From positions 2,108,001 through 2,172,000 of the forward strand of contig OZ244928.1 in NCBI GenBank assembly GCA_965221985.1: a stretch of DNA of 64,000 bases, written 5' to 3'. A program made the translations under genes and the position numbers. This DNA is from J054 sp965221985. Its GTDB lineage: Bacteria; Pseudomonadota; Gammaproteobacteria; Steroidobacterales; GCA-2729495. The notes below the pieces were generated by a model. That model did not search any database. It was not told the DNA's origin and was given only the letters and a program-made list of their open reading frames with translations. Positions 1 through 8,899 of this stretch are shown here, in pieces (position 1 is the first letter of the stretch; each line of letters opens with the position of its first letter).

Positions 1-39
1 TCGGCGCCCAGTGAACACATCGATGATTTCTTGGATTGA
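1..39 (+). CDS. C-terminal tail of a gene cut by the window edge, probably aceE
   Basis: An open frame from base 1 reads SAPSEHIDDFLD and stops at TGA 37-39, 17 bases before the aceF start. In this position, just ahead of an E2 gene with lipoyl domains and a lipoyl-E3 gene, the pyruvate dehydrogenase E1 gene (aceE) is the usual neighbour. Twelve residues are too few to confirm this by homology, so the identity is inferred from context only. Confidence 0.4.
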   Translation, partial: SAPSEHIDDFLD

Positions 40-56
40 GATGCAGGTGGAACAGC

Positions 57-1691
57 ATGCGTGAGGAAGTCCGCGTACCCGATCTAGGTGACTTTGATAG
101 CGTTGAAATCGTTGAAGTGCAGGCGGAGGTGGGCGCCAGCCTCGCCGCGGAAGATCCTTTACTGACGCTGGAAACCGACAAGGCCGCAATGGAAGTACCG
201 GCGCCGGTAGCCGGTAAAGTCGTGGAAGTTTTGGTGGAAGTCGGTGGTCGGGTTTCCCAGGGCGATTTGATTGCTGTGCTCGAAGTCGCGGCCGCCGAAG
301 ACTATGAACCCACCGTATCCCTGGCCAATGCGAGTACGGCCGCAAGCTCCGCGAAAGATGCTGACGAGGATGTCAAACCGGCACCCGGTGAGGCTGTTCC
401 GCAACCGGTCCTGGTACCTGATTTAGGCGACTTTGATTTAGCGGACATCGCCGAAGTCCAAATTAAAGTGGGCGATGTTATCGATGTGGATGATCCCCTA
501 ATAACTCTGGAAACGGATAAGGCGGCCATGGAAGTGCCTTCACCGGTGGCCGGGACGGTGTTGTCCGTTGCAGCTAGCGCGGGGGAGAAAATTGGCGCCG
601 GTGGCTTAATCGCAGAAGTTGCGGTTACGGCATCAGCTGCTGATGCCGCCGATACGTCCGCTCCGAGCCCAAGCCCTGCGCCGCCCGTTCAGCGGCAATC
701 CGCTCCAAAGGCACGGCCACCGGCTACACAGTCGGCAACGCGGCAAGCTTCGCGAACATTACCGCCGATTAACGAAAGTACCTTTGGTAAAGCCCATGCC
801 AGTCCGTCGGTGCGCAAGTTTGCGCGCGAGCTGGGCGTGGATTTAGGCCAAGTAAAAGGCAGCGGTCAAAAAGGCCGGGTGCAGGCCGAGGATGTGAAGG
901 CATTCGTAAAAGCTATCTTGTCTGGACAGACTTCCACTGGCACCGGTGCAGGAATCCCGCCGGTACCCAGCGTTGATTTTGCCAAGTACGGCGAGATCGA
1001 CGTCCAGCCTCTGGGCCGAATTCAAAAAATATCCGGCCCCCGCCTGCACGCCAGTTGGCTCAACTACCCGCATGTGACGCAATTTGATGAAGCGGATATC
1101 ACCGAGGTCGAAGCCCGGCGCAAGAAGTTAAAAGCGTCCGCGGCGGAAAACGATGTCAAGCTGACACCCTTGGCCTTTGTCATTAAGGCGGTGGTGATCG
1201 CCTTGAAAGAATTTCCGTTATTCAATACCTCCATGGCGGAAGATCAAAAAAGTCTGGTGTGGAAGAAGTACTTCCATATTGGTTTTGCCGCCGACACGCC
1301 AAAGGGATTAGTGGTTCCGGTTATTCGCGATGCCGATCTTAAGGACGTAATGAGTATCGCTAAGGAACTAGGCGAACTCAGTGCTAAAGGTCGCGAGGGT
1401 AAGCTCACGGCCAACGAAATGCAGGGCGGAAGTTTTACGGTTTCCAGTTTAGGCGGCATTGGCGGCACGCACTTTACGCCGATTATTAATGCACCCGAAG
1501 TTGCAATTCTGGGGGCGGGTCGCTCAGATTACCGGCCAGTTTTCGAAGATGGTGAATTTGTACCACGTCTGATTTTGCCCTTGTCCCTATCCTATGATCA
1601 CCGCGTGATCGACGGCGCGACGGGCGTTCGCTTTACCACTTTTCTGCGCGGTGTCCTGGCCGATGCGGACCGCGTGCTACTTGGTAGTTAG
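57..1691 (+). CDS. aceF: Dihydrolipoamide acetyltransferase, E2 of pyruvate dehydrogenase
   Basis: E2 passes the acetyl group from E1 to CoA and forms the core of the cytoplasmic pyruvate dehydrogenase complex. The 544-residue protein has two N-terminal lipoyl domains, each with the ETDKAAMEVP motif (lipoyl lysines near 42 and 155), Ala/Pro-rich linkers, an E3/E1-binding domain near 245-285 (ASPSVRKFARELGV) and a catalytic acyltransferase domain ending in YDHRVIDGA (catalytic His near 515). The ATG at 57 is preferred over a TTG at 36 because AGGTGG lies 6 bases upstream and the TTG overlaps the upstream stop. The lpdA gene follows after 10 bases, so they are surely cotranscribed. Confidence 0.96.
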   Translation: MREEVRVPDLGDFDSVEIVEVQAEVGASLAAEDPLLTLETDKAAMEVPAPVAGKVVEVLVEVGGRVSQGDLIAVLEVAAAEDYEPTVSLANASTAASSAKDADEDVKPAPGEAVPQPVLVPDLGDFDLADIAEVQIKVGDVIDVDDPLITLETDKAAMEVPSPVAGTVLSVAASAGEKIGAGGLIAEVAVTASAADAADTSAPSPSPAPPVQRQSAPKARPPATQSATRQASRTLPPINESTFGKAHASPSVRKFARELGVDLGQVKGSGQKGRVQAEDVKAFVKAILSGQTSTGTGAGIPPVPSVDFAKYGEIDVQPLGRIQKISGPRLHASWLNYPHVTQFDEADITEVEARRKKLKASAAENDVKLTPLAFVIKAVVIALKEFPLFNTSMAEDQKSLVWKKYFHIGFAADTPKGLVVPVIRDADLKDVMSIAKELGELSAKGREGKLTANEMQGGSFTVSSLGGIGGTHFTPIINAPEVAILGAGRSDYRPVFEDGEFVPRLILPLSLSYDHRVIDGATGVRFTTFLRGVLADADRVLLGS

Positions 1692-1701
1692 GTAAGAGAC
1701 T

Positions 1702-3441
1702 ATGGGTAGCGTACCGATTAAGGTTCCCGATCTTGGCGAATTCGCCGATGTAGAGATTATTGAAGTCCATGTTGAGGTTGGTCAGCAGGTTGCGGAGGAA
1801 GACCCGCTGATTACCCTGGAGAGCGACAAGGCCGCCATGGAAGTGCCGGCACCGCAGGCTGGCACCATAGAGGAATTGCTGGTGAAACTCGGCGATCGGG
1901 TTTCCACCGATTCGGTCATTGCGACGCTCGACGCGCAGGATGCGCCAGCCGCGGCCGCGCCGCATATACCAAGCGATGCTGTTGAGACGGGCGCGGCTCC
2001 GGCTGAAAAATATGCCGGTAATGTCGATCAAGAAGCAGATTTGGTGGTACTGGGTGCGGGGCCCGGCGGTTATACGGCCGCGTTTCGGGCAGCCGATTTG
2101 GGCCTGAACGTCACGCTGGTGGAGCGTTGGCCCGTATTAGGCGGTGTTTGTCTAAACGTCGGTTGCATTCCATCCAAGGCTTTGTTGCATGCCGCGCGCG
2201 TGATCGAAGAAACGCGGGAAATGGCAGAACACGGCATTAAGTTTGACGAGCCTGAGATCGATCTCGATGCGCTGCGAGCCTGGAAAGACAAGGTAGTCGG
2301 TCGATTGGTCGGCGGACTGTCGGGATTAGCTAAGCAACGCAAAGTCAAGGTCGTACAGGGTGAGGGTCGGTTCTTGTCCGACCAGCATATTCAAGTCAGC
2401 AACGAGACGGGTTCTCAAGTCATCGGCTTTAAGCAGTGCATCGTTGCGGCAGGCTCGGAGGTGGCGCAAATACCGGGACTGCCGGATGACCCGCGCATCA
2501 TCGATTCCACGGGCGCCTTAGCGCTGCAAAGTTTGCCCGACAGCATGCTGGTTATCGGGGGCGGCATCATCGGTTTAGAAATGGCGACGGTCTATGACGC
2601 CTTAGGTGTCAAAGTCAGTGTGGTGGAATTGACAGATCAGCTGATGCCAGGCGTGGATAAAGATCTGCTGCGGCCTTTTGAGAAACGTATTCGCGCCCGT
2701 TACGAGAACATTTTGCTGGGCACCAAAGTGACCAAACTAGAAGCTTCCAAAGAGGGCATCACCGTCAGCTTTGAAGGCAAGCAGGCGCCGGAACCCAAGG
2801 TCTTTGGTTTGGTGCTAGTGGCCGTGGGCCGGGTCCCCAACGGTAAGCAGATTGATGCGGACAAGGCCGGTGTTCACGTATCCGAGCGGGGCTTTATTCC
2901 CGTCGACCGTCAGCAGCGCACGAACGTGCCGGGAATTTTTGCTATTGGTGACATCGTGGGTCAGCCAATGCTAGCGCATAAGGCCACTCACGAAGCGAAG
3001 GTTGCTGCCGAAGTCGCAGCCGGCGAAAAACGTTATTTCGACGCTCGCGTCATACCGTCCGTGGCCTACACGGATCCTGAAATTGCCTGGGTCGGTACCA
3101 CGGAAACTGAGGCCAAAGCGGCCGGTACGAATTACGGCAAAGGCCAGTTTCCTTGGGCTGCTAGCGGACGTGCTTTGGCTTTGGGGCGCGATGAGGGCAT
3201 GACTAAGGTTTTGTTTGACGAGGATACCGGCCGGGTTATTGGCGCGGGTATTGTTGGACCCAATGCAGGCGATTTGATTGCCGAAGTGGGTCTGGCCATT
3301 GAAATGGGTTGCGATGCCGAGGATATCGGTTTGAGCATCCATCCCCATCCCACTTTGTCAGAAACCGTGGCTATGGCGGCAGAGGCCTATGACGGCACTC
3401 TCACTGACTTATACCTGCCAAAGAAAAAGCAAAAGGCTTAG
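1702..3441 (+). CDS. lpdA: Dihydrolipoamide dehydrogenase (E3) with N-terminal lipoyl domain
   Basis: E3 reoxidises dihydrolipoamide with FAD and NAD+. The 579-residue protein starts with a lipoyl domain (SDKAAMEVP, lysine 43), then an Ala/Pro linker, then a complete E3: the FAD-binding GAGPGG near 118, the redox disulfide Cys150/Cys155 in GGVCLNVGCIPSK, an NAD-binding GGGIIG, and the C-terminal HPTLSE dyad (His549, Glu554). Ordinary E3 lacks the lipoyl domain; the fusion is known from pyruvate dehydrogenase clusters of several beta- and gammaproteobacteria and suggests this E3 is dedicated to PDH. GGTAAGAG precedes the ATG. Confidence 0.96.
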   Translation: MGSVPIKVPDLGEFADVEIIEVHVEVGQQVAEEDPLITLESDKAAMEVPAPQAGTIEELLVKLGDRVSTDSVIATLDAQDAPAAAAPHIPSDAVETGAAPAEKYAGNVDQEADLVVLGAGPGGYTAAFRAADLGLNVTLVERWPVLGGVCLNVGCIPSKALLHAARVIEETREMAEHGIKFDEPEIDLDALRAWKDKVVGRLVGGLSGLAKQRKVKVVQGEGRFLSDQHIQVSNETGSQVIGFKQCIVAAGSEVAQIPGLPDDPRIIDSTGALALQSLPDSMLVIGGGIIGLEMATVYDALGVKVSVVELTDQLMPGVDKDLLRPFEKRIRARYENILLGTKVTKLEASKEGITVSFEGKQAPEPKVFGLVLVAVGRVPNGKQIDADKAGVHVSERGFIPVDRQQRTNVPGIFAIGDIVGQPMLAHKATHEAKVAAEVAAGEKRYFDARVIPSVAYTDPEIAWVGTTETEAKAAGTNYGKGQFPWAASGRALALGRDEGMTKVLFDEDTGRVIGAGIVGPNAGDLIAEVGLAIEMGCDAEDIGLSIHPHPTLSETVAMAAEAYDGTLTDLYLPKKKQKA

Positions 3442-3537
3442 CGGCATTTTTGGGGCCTGTCCCGGATTGGGCTAGGCTTTGAGCCCAGGTAACTTTTCCC
3501 GGATAGCGCCTGGCTCTTAGCGTACCGCGGCGGTTTC

Positions 3538-3561
3538 GCGGGCCGCCACGAGGCGGCCCGC
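3538..3561. terminator. GC-rich hairpin between convergent lpdA and nth
   Basis: A perfect 10-bp inverted repeat (GCGGGCCGCC / GGCGGCCCGC) around an ACGA tetraloop sits between the two convergent stop codons. No T-run follows on either strand, so it is not a classic intrinsic terminator. It could still stabilise the 3' ends or help a bidirectional stop. Confidence 0.45.
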
Positions 3562-3563
3562 CA

Positions 3564-4202
3564 TCAGCTGGCTTTGGTCTTGCCGCGAAACTCGCATAAA
3601 TCGGCGATGACACACTCTGGGCAATTCGGTTTTCTCGCCTTGCAGACGTAGCGGCCATGCAAAATTAACCAGTGATGCGCGTCCTGCTGAAATTCCTTTG
3701 CCGTAAATTTCACCAGCCGCTGTTCGACTTCCAGGGGCGTCTTTCCAGGTGCTAAGCCTGTCCGGTTAGAGACGCGGAAAATATGCGTATCAACGGCGAT
3801 GGTTGGCTGTCCGAACGCCGTGTTGAGTATGACGTTAGCTGTTTTTCGGCCCACCCCCGGTAAGCTTTCTAGGGCCTGACGGGTCTTCGGCACTTTGCTG
3901 TCACACTGCTCCAGCAGTATCTTGCAAGTCGCAATAATATTCTTCGCCTTGCTATTGAATAGGCCGATGGTCTTGATATAGCGCTTAAGTCCGGTCTCGC
4001 CCAAGGCTAATATTGTTGCCGGAGTGTTGGCCTTGGGATAGAGCTTAGCGGTTGCCTTATTCACGCTAACGTCGGTAGCCTGGGCTGAGAGAATAACTGC
4101 GATGAGTAACTCAAACGGGCTGGCATAACGCAATTCCGTCGTGGGCTCTGGGTTTTGTGCGCGCAGCCGCTGATAAATTTCCGCGCGCTTTTTAGGATTC
4201 AT
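3564..4202 (-). CDS. nth: Endonuclease III (DNA glycosylase/AP lyase)
   Basis: Nth removes oxidised pyrimidines from DNA and cleaves the abasic site in base excision repair. The 212-residue length is standard. Visible features are the helix-hairpin-helix LPGVGRKTANVIL carrying the catalytic lysine, the catalytic aspartate in AVDTHIFRVSNR, and the C-terminal [4Fe-4S] ligands in C-x6-C-x2-C-x5-C spacing (CKARKPNCPECVIADLC). It is the last gene of the metG-rnf run and starts 3 bases after rnfE ends, as in many gammaproteobacteria. Confidence 0.96.
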   Translation of the reverse strand: MNPKKRAEIYQRLRAQNPEPTTELRYASPFELLIAVILSAQATDVSVNKATAKLYPKANTPATILALGETGLKRYIKTIGLFNSKAKNIIATCKILLEQCDSKVPKTRQALESLPGVGRKTANVILNTAFGQPTIAVDTHIFRVSNRTGLAPGKTPLEVEQRLVKFTAKEFQQDAHHWLILHGRYVCKARKPNCPECVIADLCEFRGKTKAS

Positions 4203-4205
4203 GCT

Positions 4206-4922
4206 TTAAGCTGCAGTAACTTGCACGGCCTGCCGGTCTTGCTGGTGTGCATGGTAGCGATTGCGACTAGCGATCAAGAAAGCTAGCCCAAGAAATGCGC
4301 CGGGCGGCAAGCTGGCGAGTAGTAAGCCTTGCTGATCCGCCAAGATGACCCATTCCCAATGTGCCGCGATTGGACCGAAGAGCATATCGGCCCCGTGTAA
4401 CAAAGAACCGCGTCCGAGCAATTCGCGAATTGTTCCCAGTATGACTAGCACAGCGGTAAAGCCTAGACCGTGTGCGAGTCCATCAACAATTGACCGTAGG
4501 CAGCTGTTGCGTGATGCAAAAGCTTCGGCCCGGCCCAAGATCACACAGTTGGTCACGATAAGGGGGATGAAGATCCCAAGACTTTGGTGGAGTTCGAAGA
4601 ACCAGGCATGAAATATCATATCGACGGCGGTGACGAAACTCGCGATTAGTAAGACGAAGGCCGGCAAGCGCAGATCGCGATGGAGAAGCGGGCGCAGGGT
4701 GGATACCAAGAAATTCGTTGCGCACAACACAGCCAGTGTCGCCAAACCCAAACCCAGTCCGTTGATCAGGGTATTGCTAACGGCCAGTAGCGGGCATAGC
4801 CCTAGCAGTTGAACGAGTCCCGGATTTGCGCTCCACAACCCTTCATGAAGAATCTCGCGCAGCTGTGTTTGCACGGTCTGAGATACTTGCGACATATTTT
4901 TAGGGCTCCCCAGCCCGGGCAT
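4206..4922 (-). CDS. rnfE: Rnf electron transport complex subunit E
   Basis: This is an integral membrane subunit of the Rnf (Rsx) complex, which moves electrons between ferredoxin and NADH coupled to an ion gradient; in enterobacteria the complex also helps reset SoxR. The 238-residue protein has about six hydrophobic helices and the family signature with a paired-Cys region (LGLCPLLAVSNTLING, VTNCVILGRAEAFA) like its paralogue RnfA. It overlaps the end of rnfG by 23 bases. Its C-terminus after the last helix is short and basic. Confidence 0.95.
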   Translation of the reverse strand: MPGLGSPKNMSQVSQTVQTQLREILHEGLWSANPGLVQLLGLCPLLAVSNTLINGLGLGLATLAVLCATNFLVSTLRPLLHRDLRLPAFVLLIASFVTAVDMIFHAWFFELHQSLGIFIPLIVTNCVILGRAEAFASRNSCLRSIVDGLAHGLGFTAVLVILGTIRELLGRGSLLHGADMLFGPIAAHWEWVILADQQGLLLASLPPGAFLGLAFLIASRNRYHAHQQDRQAVQVTAA

Positions 4923-5604
4923 TGCTTGAGTTTGTTGAATTTTTTTCCACGATGGTTTGCTCTGTAGTCGCTTGAGACGTTTTTTCCGCTTGAGAAAAAA
5001 TCATGTCGCGGTGGAGCGAAAAATACAACACCGCGCGTTGTACAGCCTTGGCTACGGCACGGCTCGTTATGGTGGCGCCTGTTAATGCGTCAATTTCGCC
5101 GCCATCGCGGCGAAGCTGCCAGGTTTGGGGATTGGTCCGGCTGCCGCCGGTAAAGGCGAGTATCCAGTCGGAGCGCGCGATATCGATACCATCACCCAGC
5201 CCTGGCGTCTCGCGATGTTCCGCGACACGGACGCCGATCAGCCCACCGTCATACCGAATGCCCACCAGCAGCTTGATGTTGTCCACGTAGCCGTCCGGCG
5301 CGAGCACGGTCATCACAACCGCGATCGGCTGTTTACCCAGCCGTGCTCGGTAGGCGGGAAGTGCATCGCTGCTGCCTAAGGCTTCGAGATGGGTCAATGA
5401 AATGACATCAAGTTGCGGCAGATTATCGAAGGAATCCGCGGGTAAGAGGACTGCTAAGCTGCGGCTGATTTTTTCCGCTTCGTTGGTGCGGATACGTTCT
5501 TTAGTTACGCTTTGCAAGCTAGCCAACAGTGCGGCGGAGATGCCGGCGAGTACAATCAATGCGGCCACCGCCCGCCATCTACCGGCAGCCAGGATGGTGT
5601 TCAT
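4900..5604 (-). CDS. rnfG: Rnf electron transport complex subunit G (covalent FMN)
   Basis: RnfG carries a covalently bound FMN on the periplasmic side and relays electrons inside the Rnf complex. The 234-residue protein has one N-terminal membrane anchor (about residues 10-30) and an FMN-binding domain with LTGATITSRAVAKAV, in which the second threonine of the S/TGATxTS signature is the flavin attachment residue in the family. It overlaps rnfD by 4 bases and rnfE by 23, implying translational coupling. Its tail after about residue 205 is polar and weakly conserved. Confidence 0.95.
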   Translation of the reverse strand: MNTILAAGRWRAVAALIVLAGISAALLASLQSVTKERIRTNEAEKISRSLAVLLPADSFDNLPQLDVISLTHLEALGSSDALPAYRARLGKQPIAVVMTVLAPDGYVDNIKLLVGIRYDGGLIGVRVAEHRETPGLGDGIDIARSDWILAFTGGSRTNPQTWQLRRDGGEIDALTGATITSRAVAKAVQRAVLYFSLHRDMIFSQAEKTSQATTEQTIVEKNSTNSSNARAGEP

Positions 5605-6641
5605 GGAAATTGCTGCTTACCCCGACCATAAACCGGGGGTTGTGTGTAGCGATCAATTAGCGGAGCGGCCATATTCATCAGCAACACGGCGAAGGCGACA
5701 CCATCGGGGTAGCTGCCCCAACTGCGGATGATGTAAATCAACACACCAATGCCGAATCCGAAAATTAGCCGGCCGCGAGTTGTGCCGGGGGCGGATACGG
5801 GATCCGTGGCGATGAAGAAAGCACACAGCATCGCGCCACCGGAAAATAAATGAAAGCCAGGCGATGGATGAGTGTTGACGTCGAGCAGGTAGAAGAAACT
5901 GGCGCAGCCCAAAAGGCCGATAAGCACGCTGGCTGGAATATGCCAGCGAATGATGCCGCGGTAGAGTAGCCAGGTGCCACCGACGGCAATAAAATTATTA
6001 ATCCATTCCCAGCCGCGTCCACCAAAGTCGCCTAGCAGCGGATCGGCACGCAACTCGGTCACTGTATTCATTTGCGCTAGACCCATTTTCATGGAGTCTA
6101 AGGGTGTTGCCCGCGTCAGTGCGTCCAGACTGGCACCGTCGGGCAGTTGGCCGAGCATCGTGTAGCGCAAGCTGGATAAGAAGGAGAGCGGTTCATAGTC
6201 CAAATCGCCCATGCGCGGCGGCACCCAGTCGGTTAATTGTTCCGGAAAAGAAATCAGCAAGGCGGCATAGCCTGCCATGGCGGGATTAAAAACATTGCCG
6301 CCCAATCCGCCGTATAAGTGTTTCGCGACGCCGATTGCAAATAGACTGCCCAGCGCGGTAATCCACCAGGGCGTTAGGGGCGGCAGTGCAAAGGCCAGTA
6401 GCATCGCGGTGACGACAGCACTGTAGTCCGACAGGTAGTGCTGCAAGGGACGCTTTCTTAGCCGCAGGCAAAGTGCCTCCGCCGCAAGCGCGGCAATAAT
6501 AGCGATGATGCAATTGAACACTATGCCAAACCCGAAAAACCAGACGTAGGCGAGCAGGGCGGGTACTAGGGCATAGATAACCTGCCGCATCATCGCGGCT
6601 ACACTGAGACCACTATGTACATGGGGTGCGTGATTCGTCAT
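5601..6641 (-). CDS. rnfD: Rnf electron transport complex subunit D
   Basis: RnfD is a polytopic membrane subunit that binds a second covalent FMN. The 346-residue protein has about nine hydrophobic segments and the NqrB/RnfD family signature, with LTRATPLDSMK where the flavin-bearing threonine is expected and the GGNVFNPAMAGYA segment. It starts 29 bases after rnfC ends and overlaps rnfG by 4 bases. Confidence 0.95.
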   Translation of the reverse strand: MTNHAPHVHSGLSVAAMMRQVIYALVPALLAYVWFFGFGIVFNCIIAIIAALAAEALCLRLRKRPLQHYLSDYSAVVTAMLLAFALPPLTPWWITALGSLFAIGVAKHLYGGLGGNVFNPAMAGYAALLISFPEQLTDWVPPRMGDLDYEPLSFLSSLRYTMLGQLPDGASLDALTRATPLDSMKMGLAQMNTVTELRADPLLGDFGGRGWEWINNFIAVGGTWLLYRGIIRWHIPASVLIGLLGCASFFYLLDVNTHPSPGFHLFSGGAMLCAFFIATDPVSAPGTTRGRLIFGFGIGVLIYIIRSWGSYPDGVAFAVLLMNMAAPLIDRYTQPPVYGRGKQQFP

Positions 6642-6670
6642 GGGTAGCTTATTCTCGTCGCAGCGTAGAA

Positions 6671-8194
6671 CTAACCGTCTGTCTTGTCTTTTGCATTGCT
6701 GCGCGCAATTAGTTGAGCCAGTTCCGTCTGGCTGGCGTCACCATCAACCGATAGCCGCGCATCTTGCCGCGCAAGCTCGGCCGCCTGCCGCCCGGACTTC
6801 CTACTCAATCTGGCATCGCGATGTAATGCGCGTTCCCGTGCTCGCTTCGCGGCGGATTTTTCAGCTTGCGCGTGGCGCAGTTGCCGCTTGCTGGCGATAA
6901 ATTTCTGCGTCAGGGCAATATGACTTGGGCAGACAAAGTCACAGCAGCCGCACTCGATACATGACTCGAGATTCAATTCTTCCATGGATTTCGTGTTATG
7001 CGATTCGCAAGCTGAGAGTAGAAACTGAGGCATTAGTCTCGCGGGGCAGACATCACTGCATTCCGCGCAGCGAATACACGGGTATTCGCAGATGGTTCGA
7101 TTCAATTCTGTTGCATCGGCCGCGATGATGCAGTTTGTTGCTTTAGTGACCGGGAGTCGGGCATGCGGCAAAGTGTGACCCATCATGGGTCCACCCATGA
7201 TCAGAGTTGCGGGGGGTGTATCAAAACCGCCTGCCGCCTCAATCAAGGTCTCAAGGCTGGTGCCGATTCGGGCTTCCATGTTCAAGGCCTGCGTCATCGC
7301 ACCGCCGGTGACGGTCACTATGCGCGATATCAGCGGCTTGCCGGTCGCAAAGTACTCCGCGACCGCCGCAGAGGTTGCAACGTTCTGGCACAGATAGCCG
7401 ACATCCTTGGGCAAGCCCTTTATCGGTACTTCTGCTTCGGTTAACAGCTCTATTAATTGACGTTCGCCACCGGCGGGGTATTTCGCCGTGACCACCGCGA
7501 CATCGATTTCTTCCATGTCAGCAGCCGCGTCGTAAATCGCCACGCGCGCTTCGGGCATGTCAGATTCGATGGCGACCACTGCTCGCTTTGCCCCGAGTGC
7601 TCGAAGCATGATGCGCGCACCCTGTAAAACCTGTAGTGGTCGTTCACGCAGCAACATTTCATCGCAACTGATGTAGGGTTCGCATTCCGTGCCATTCAGG
7701 ATCAGCATGTGGATGGTGCTTGGTGTAGCGAGTTTTGCGGCGGTGGAGAAAAGCGCACCGCCCAGCCCCACGATGCCCGCCGCGGCGATATGAGCGCGGA
7801 TATCGGCAGCGCTTTGTCCATCAAGTTCTGGTGCCACGCAGGCCGGGTGCCATCGGTCTTGGCCATCGCCGATGATTTCCACGCAGTCCGCCATGGCATG
7901 GTCCGGACCGGGGATCGCTCTGGGTCCAATGCTGCCGATTGAGCCGCTGATGCTGGCATGCGTTTGTAGTCCATCGGTTGTTCTTGCGATGGCTTGGCCT
8001 GTCAACACCTTCTCTCCGACCTCCACCAAGAGCTGGGGCTTGCCCTCTGTGCCAAATTCTATTGGCACATGGCAGCGCTCCGGTGCTGGCAAAATCCGGA
8101 TCCCTTGATTCGTTGACTGCGCCTTCTTGGTGGGAGCGCGTATTCCCCAGCTGGGACGAGGGGGTTGGAGTCTATAGTTTCTGGTCGACGTCAT
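6671..8194 (-). CDS. rnfC: Rnf electron transport complex subunit C
   Basis: RnfC is the peripheral NADH/FMN-binding subunit with two [4Fe-4S] clusters. The 507-residue protein has an N-terminal barrel-sandwich region, a Rossmann-like domain, and two ferredoxin-type motifs, CIRCAECSDVCP and CIECGCCDFVCP, around residues 370-420. The C-terminus is a roughly 70-residue Lys/Arg/Ala-rich helical tail, much shorter than the long repeat tail of E. coli RsxC. It overlaps rnfB by 4 bases. Confidence 0.95.
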   Translation of the reverse strand: MTSTRNYRLQPPRPSWGIRAPTKKAQSTNQGIRILPAPERCHVPIEFGTEGKPQLLVEVGEKVLTGQAIARTTDGLQTHASISGSIGSIGPRAIPGPDHAMADCVEIIGDGQDRWHPACVAPELDGQSAADIRAHIAAAGIVGLGGALFSTAAKLATPSTIHMLILNGTECEPYISCDEMLLRERPLQVLQGARIMLRALGAKRAVVAIESDMPEARVAIYDAAADMEEIDVAVVTAKYPAGGERQLIELLTEAEVPIKGLPKDVGYLCQNVATSAAVAEYFATGKPLISRIVTVTGGAMTQALNMEARIGTSLETLIEAAGGFDTPPATLIMGGPMMGHTLPHARLPVTKATNCIIAADATELNRTICEYPCIRCAECSDVCPARLMPQFLLSACESHNTKSMEELNLESCIECGCCDFVCPSHIALTQKFIASKRQLRHAQAEKSAAKRARERALHRDARLSRKSGRQAAELARQDARLSVDGDASQTELAQLIARSNAKDKTDG

Positions 8195-8682
8195 TGGCCC
8201 GCGCGCAAGCTGATACAGTCAACGGGGCAAGGTGGCAAGCAAAGCTCACAGCCGGTGCAAGCCTCAGTGAGTACTGTGTGCATTGCCTGTGGTGCGCCTA
8301 TGATGGCATCCACGGGGCAGTGATCAATGCACAAAGTGCAACCGATGCAACGATGCTCGTCAATGAGGGCAAGCTGGGCCGGCTTGTAGACACCAAACTG
8401 CTCGTTCAGCGGGGCTGCAGTACGTTGCAGCAGCTGGGCAAGGTCTCGTATACAGCTGTCGCCGCCGGGCGGACATTGGTTGATGTCTGCCTCACCCTTG
8501 GCAATGGCTTCGGCATAGGGGCGGCAACCGGGGTAGCCGCACTGCAGGCATTGTTGCTGCGGTAACAAGGCGTCGATTTGTTCTACCATCGTATCCGGTC
8601 GGTCGGTAAAGCGCTGCCCAGCCAAAGCTAGGCCGATGCCGACCAATCCCGCCAAGCTGGCTAGCAGGACAGCCGCGGTCAT
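8191..8682 (-). CDS. rnfB: Rnf electron transport complex subunit B (ferredoxin type)
   Basis: RnfB receives electrons from soluble ferredoxin. The 163-residue protein has an N-terminal membrane helix (residues 3-22), an Fe-S domain with LPQQQCLQCGYPGC, and two [4Fe-4S] motifs, CIGCTLCIDHCP and CTGCELCLPPCP. The order and sizes match the short gammaproteobacterial RnfB. Unlike the rest of the operon, it is separated from rnfA by 217 bases. Confidence 0.95.
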   Translation of the reverse strand: MTAAVLLASLAGLVGIGLALAGQRFTDRPDTMVEQIDALLPQQQCLQCGYPGCRPYAEAIAKGEADINQCPPGGDSCIRDLAQLLQRTAAPLNEQFGVYKPAQLALIDEHRCIGCTLCIDHCPVDAIIGAPQAMHTVLTEACTGCELCLPPCPVDCISLRAGQ

Positions 8683-8899
8683 GCAGCTATTACAGGCGAT
8701 CTGCCTGGACGGTTGTTACCGGCGCCGCGCTGAACGAGTCGCGCAATCGGCGCCTTGTTGCTGCGCGGGGAGTTTTCCCGCCCAGGTATGAAACCCGCGA
8801 CCGTTGAATGCCCGTTAGGACTTGATTTCAGCTTGTAGCTGTACCGCCGGTTCATCAAAGTTCCCATCGGATGCCAAGAAACCAAGCCAAAGCTGTGCT
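8683..8899 (-). other. Spacer between rnfA and rnfB
   Basis: These 217 bases interrupt an otherwise overlapping operon. RnfA is full length (193 residues) and RnfB starts normally, so no gene has lost its end here. An open frame of 68 codons on the minus strand has no recognisable features. A separate promoter or an mRNA processing site for rnfB is possible, but I see no clear -10/-35 pair. Confidence 0.4.

Noticed and set aside
7978..8565. 195-codon plus-strand frame across rnfC and rnfB
   Set aside because: Antisense to two well-supported Rnf genes in an operon; no family likeness.
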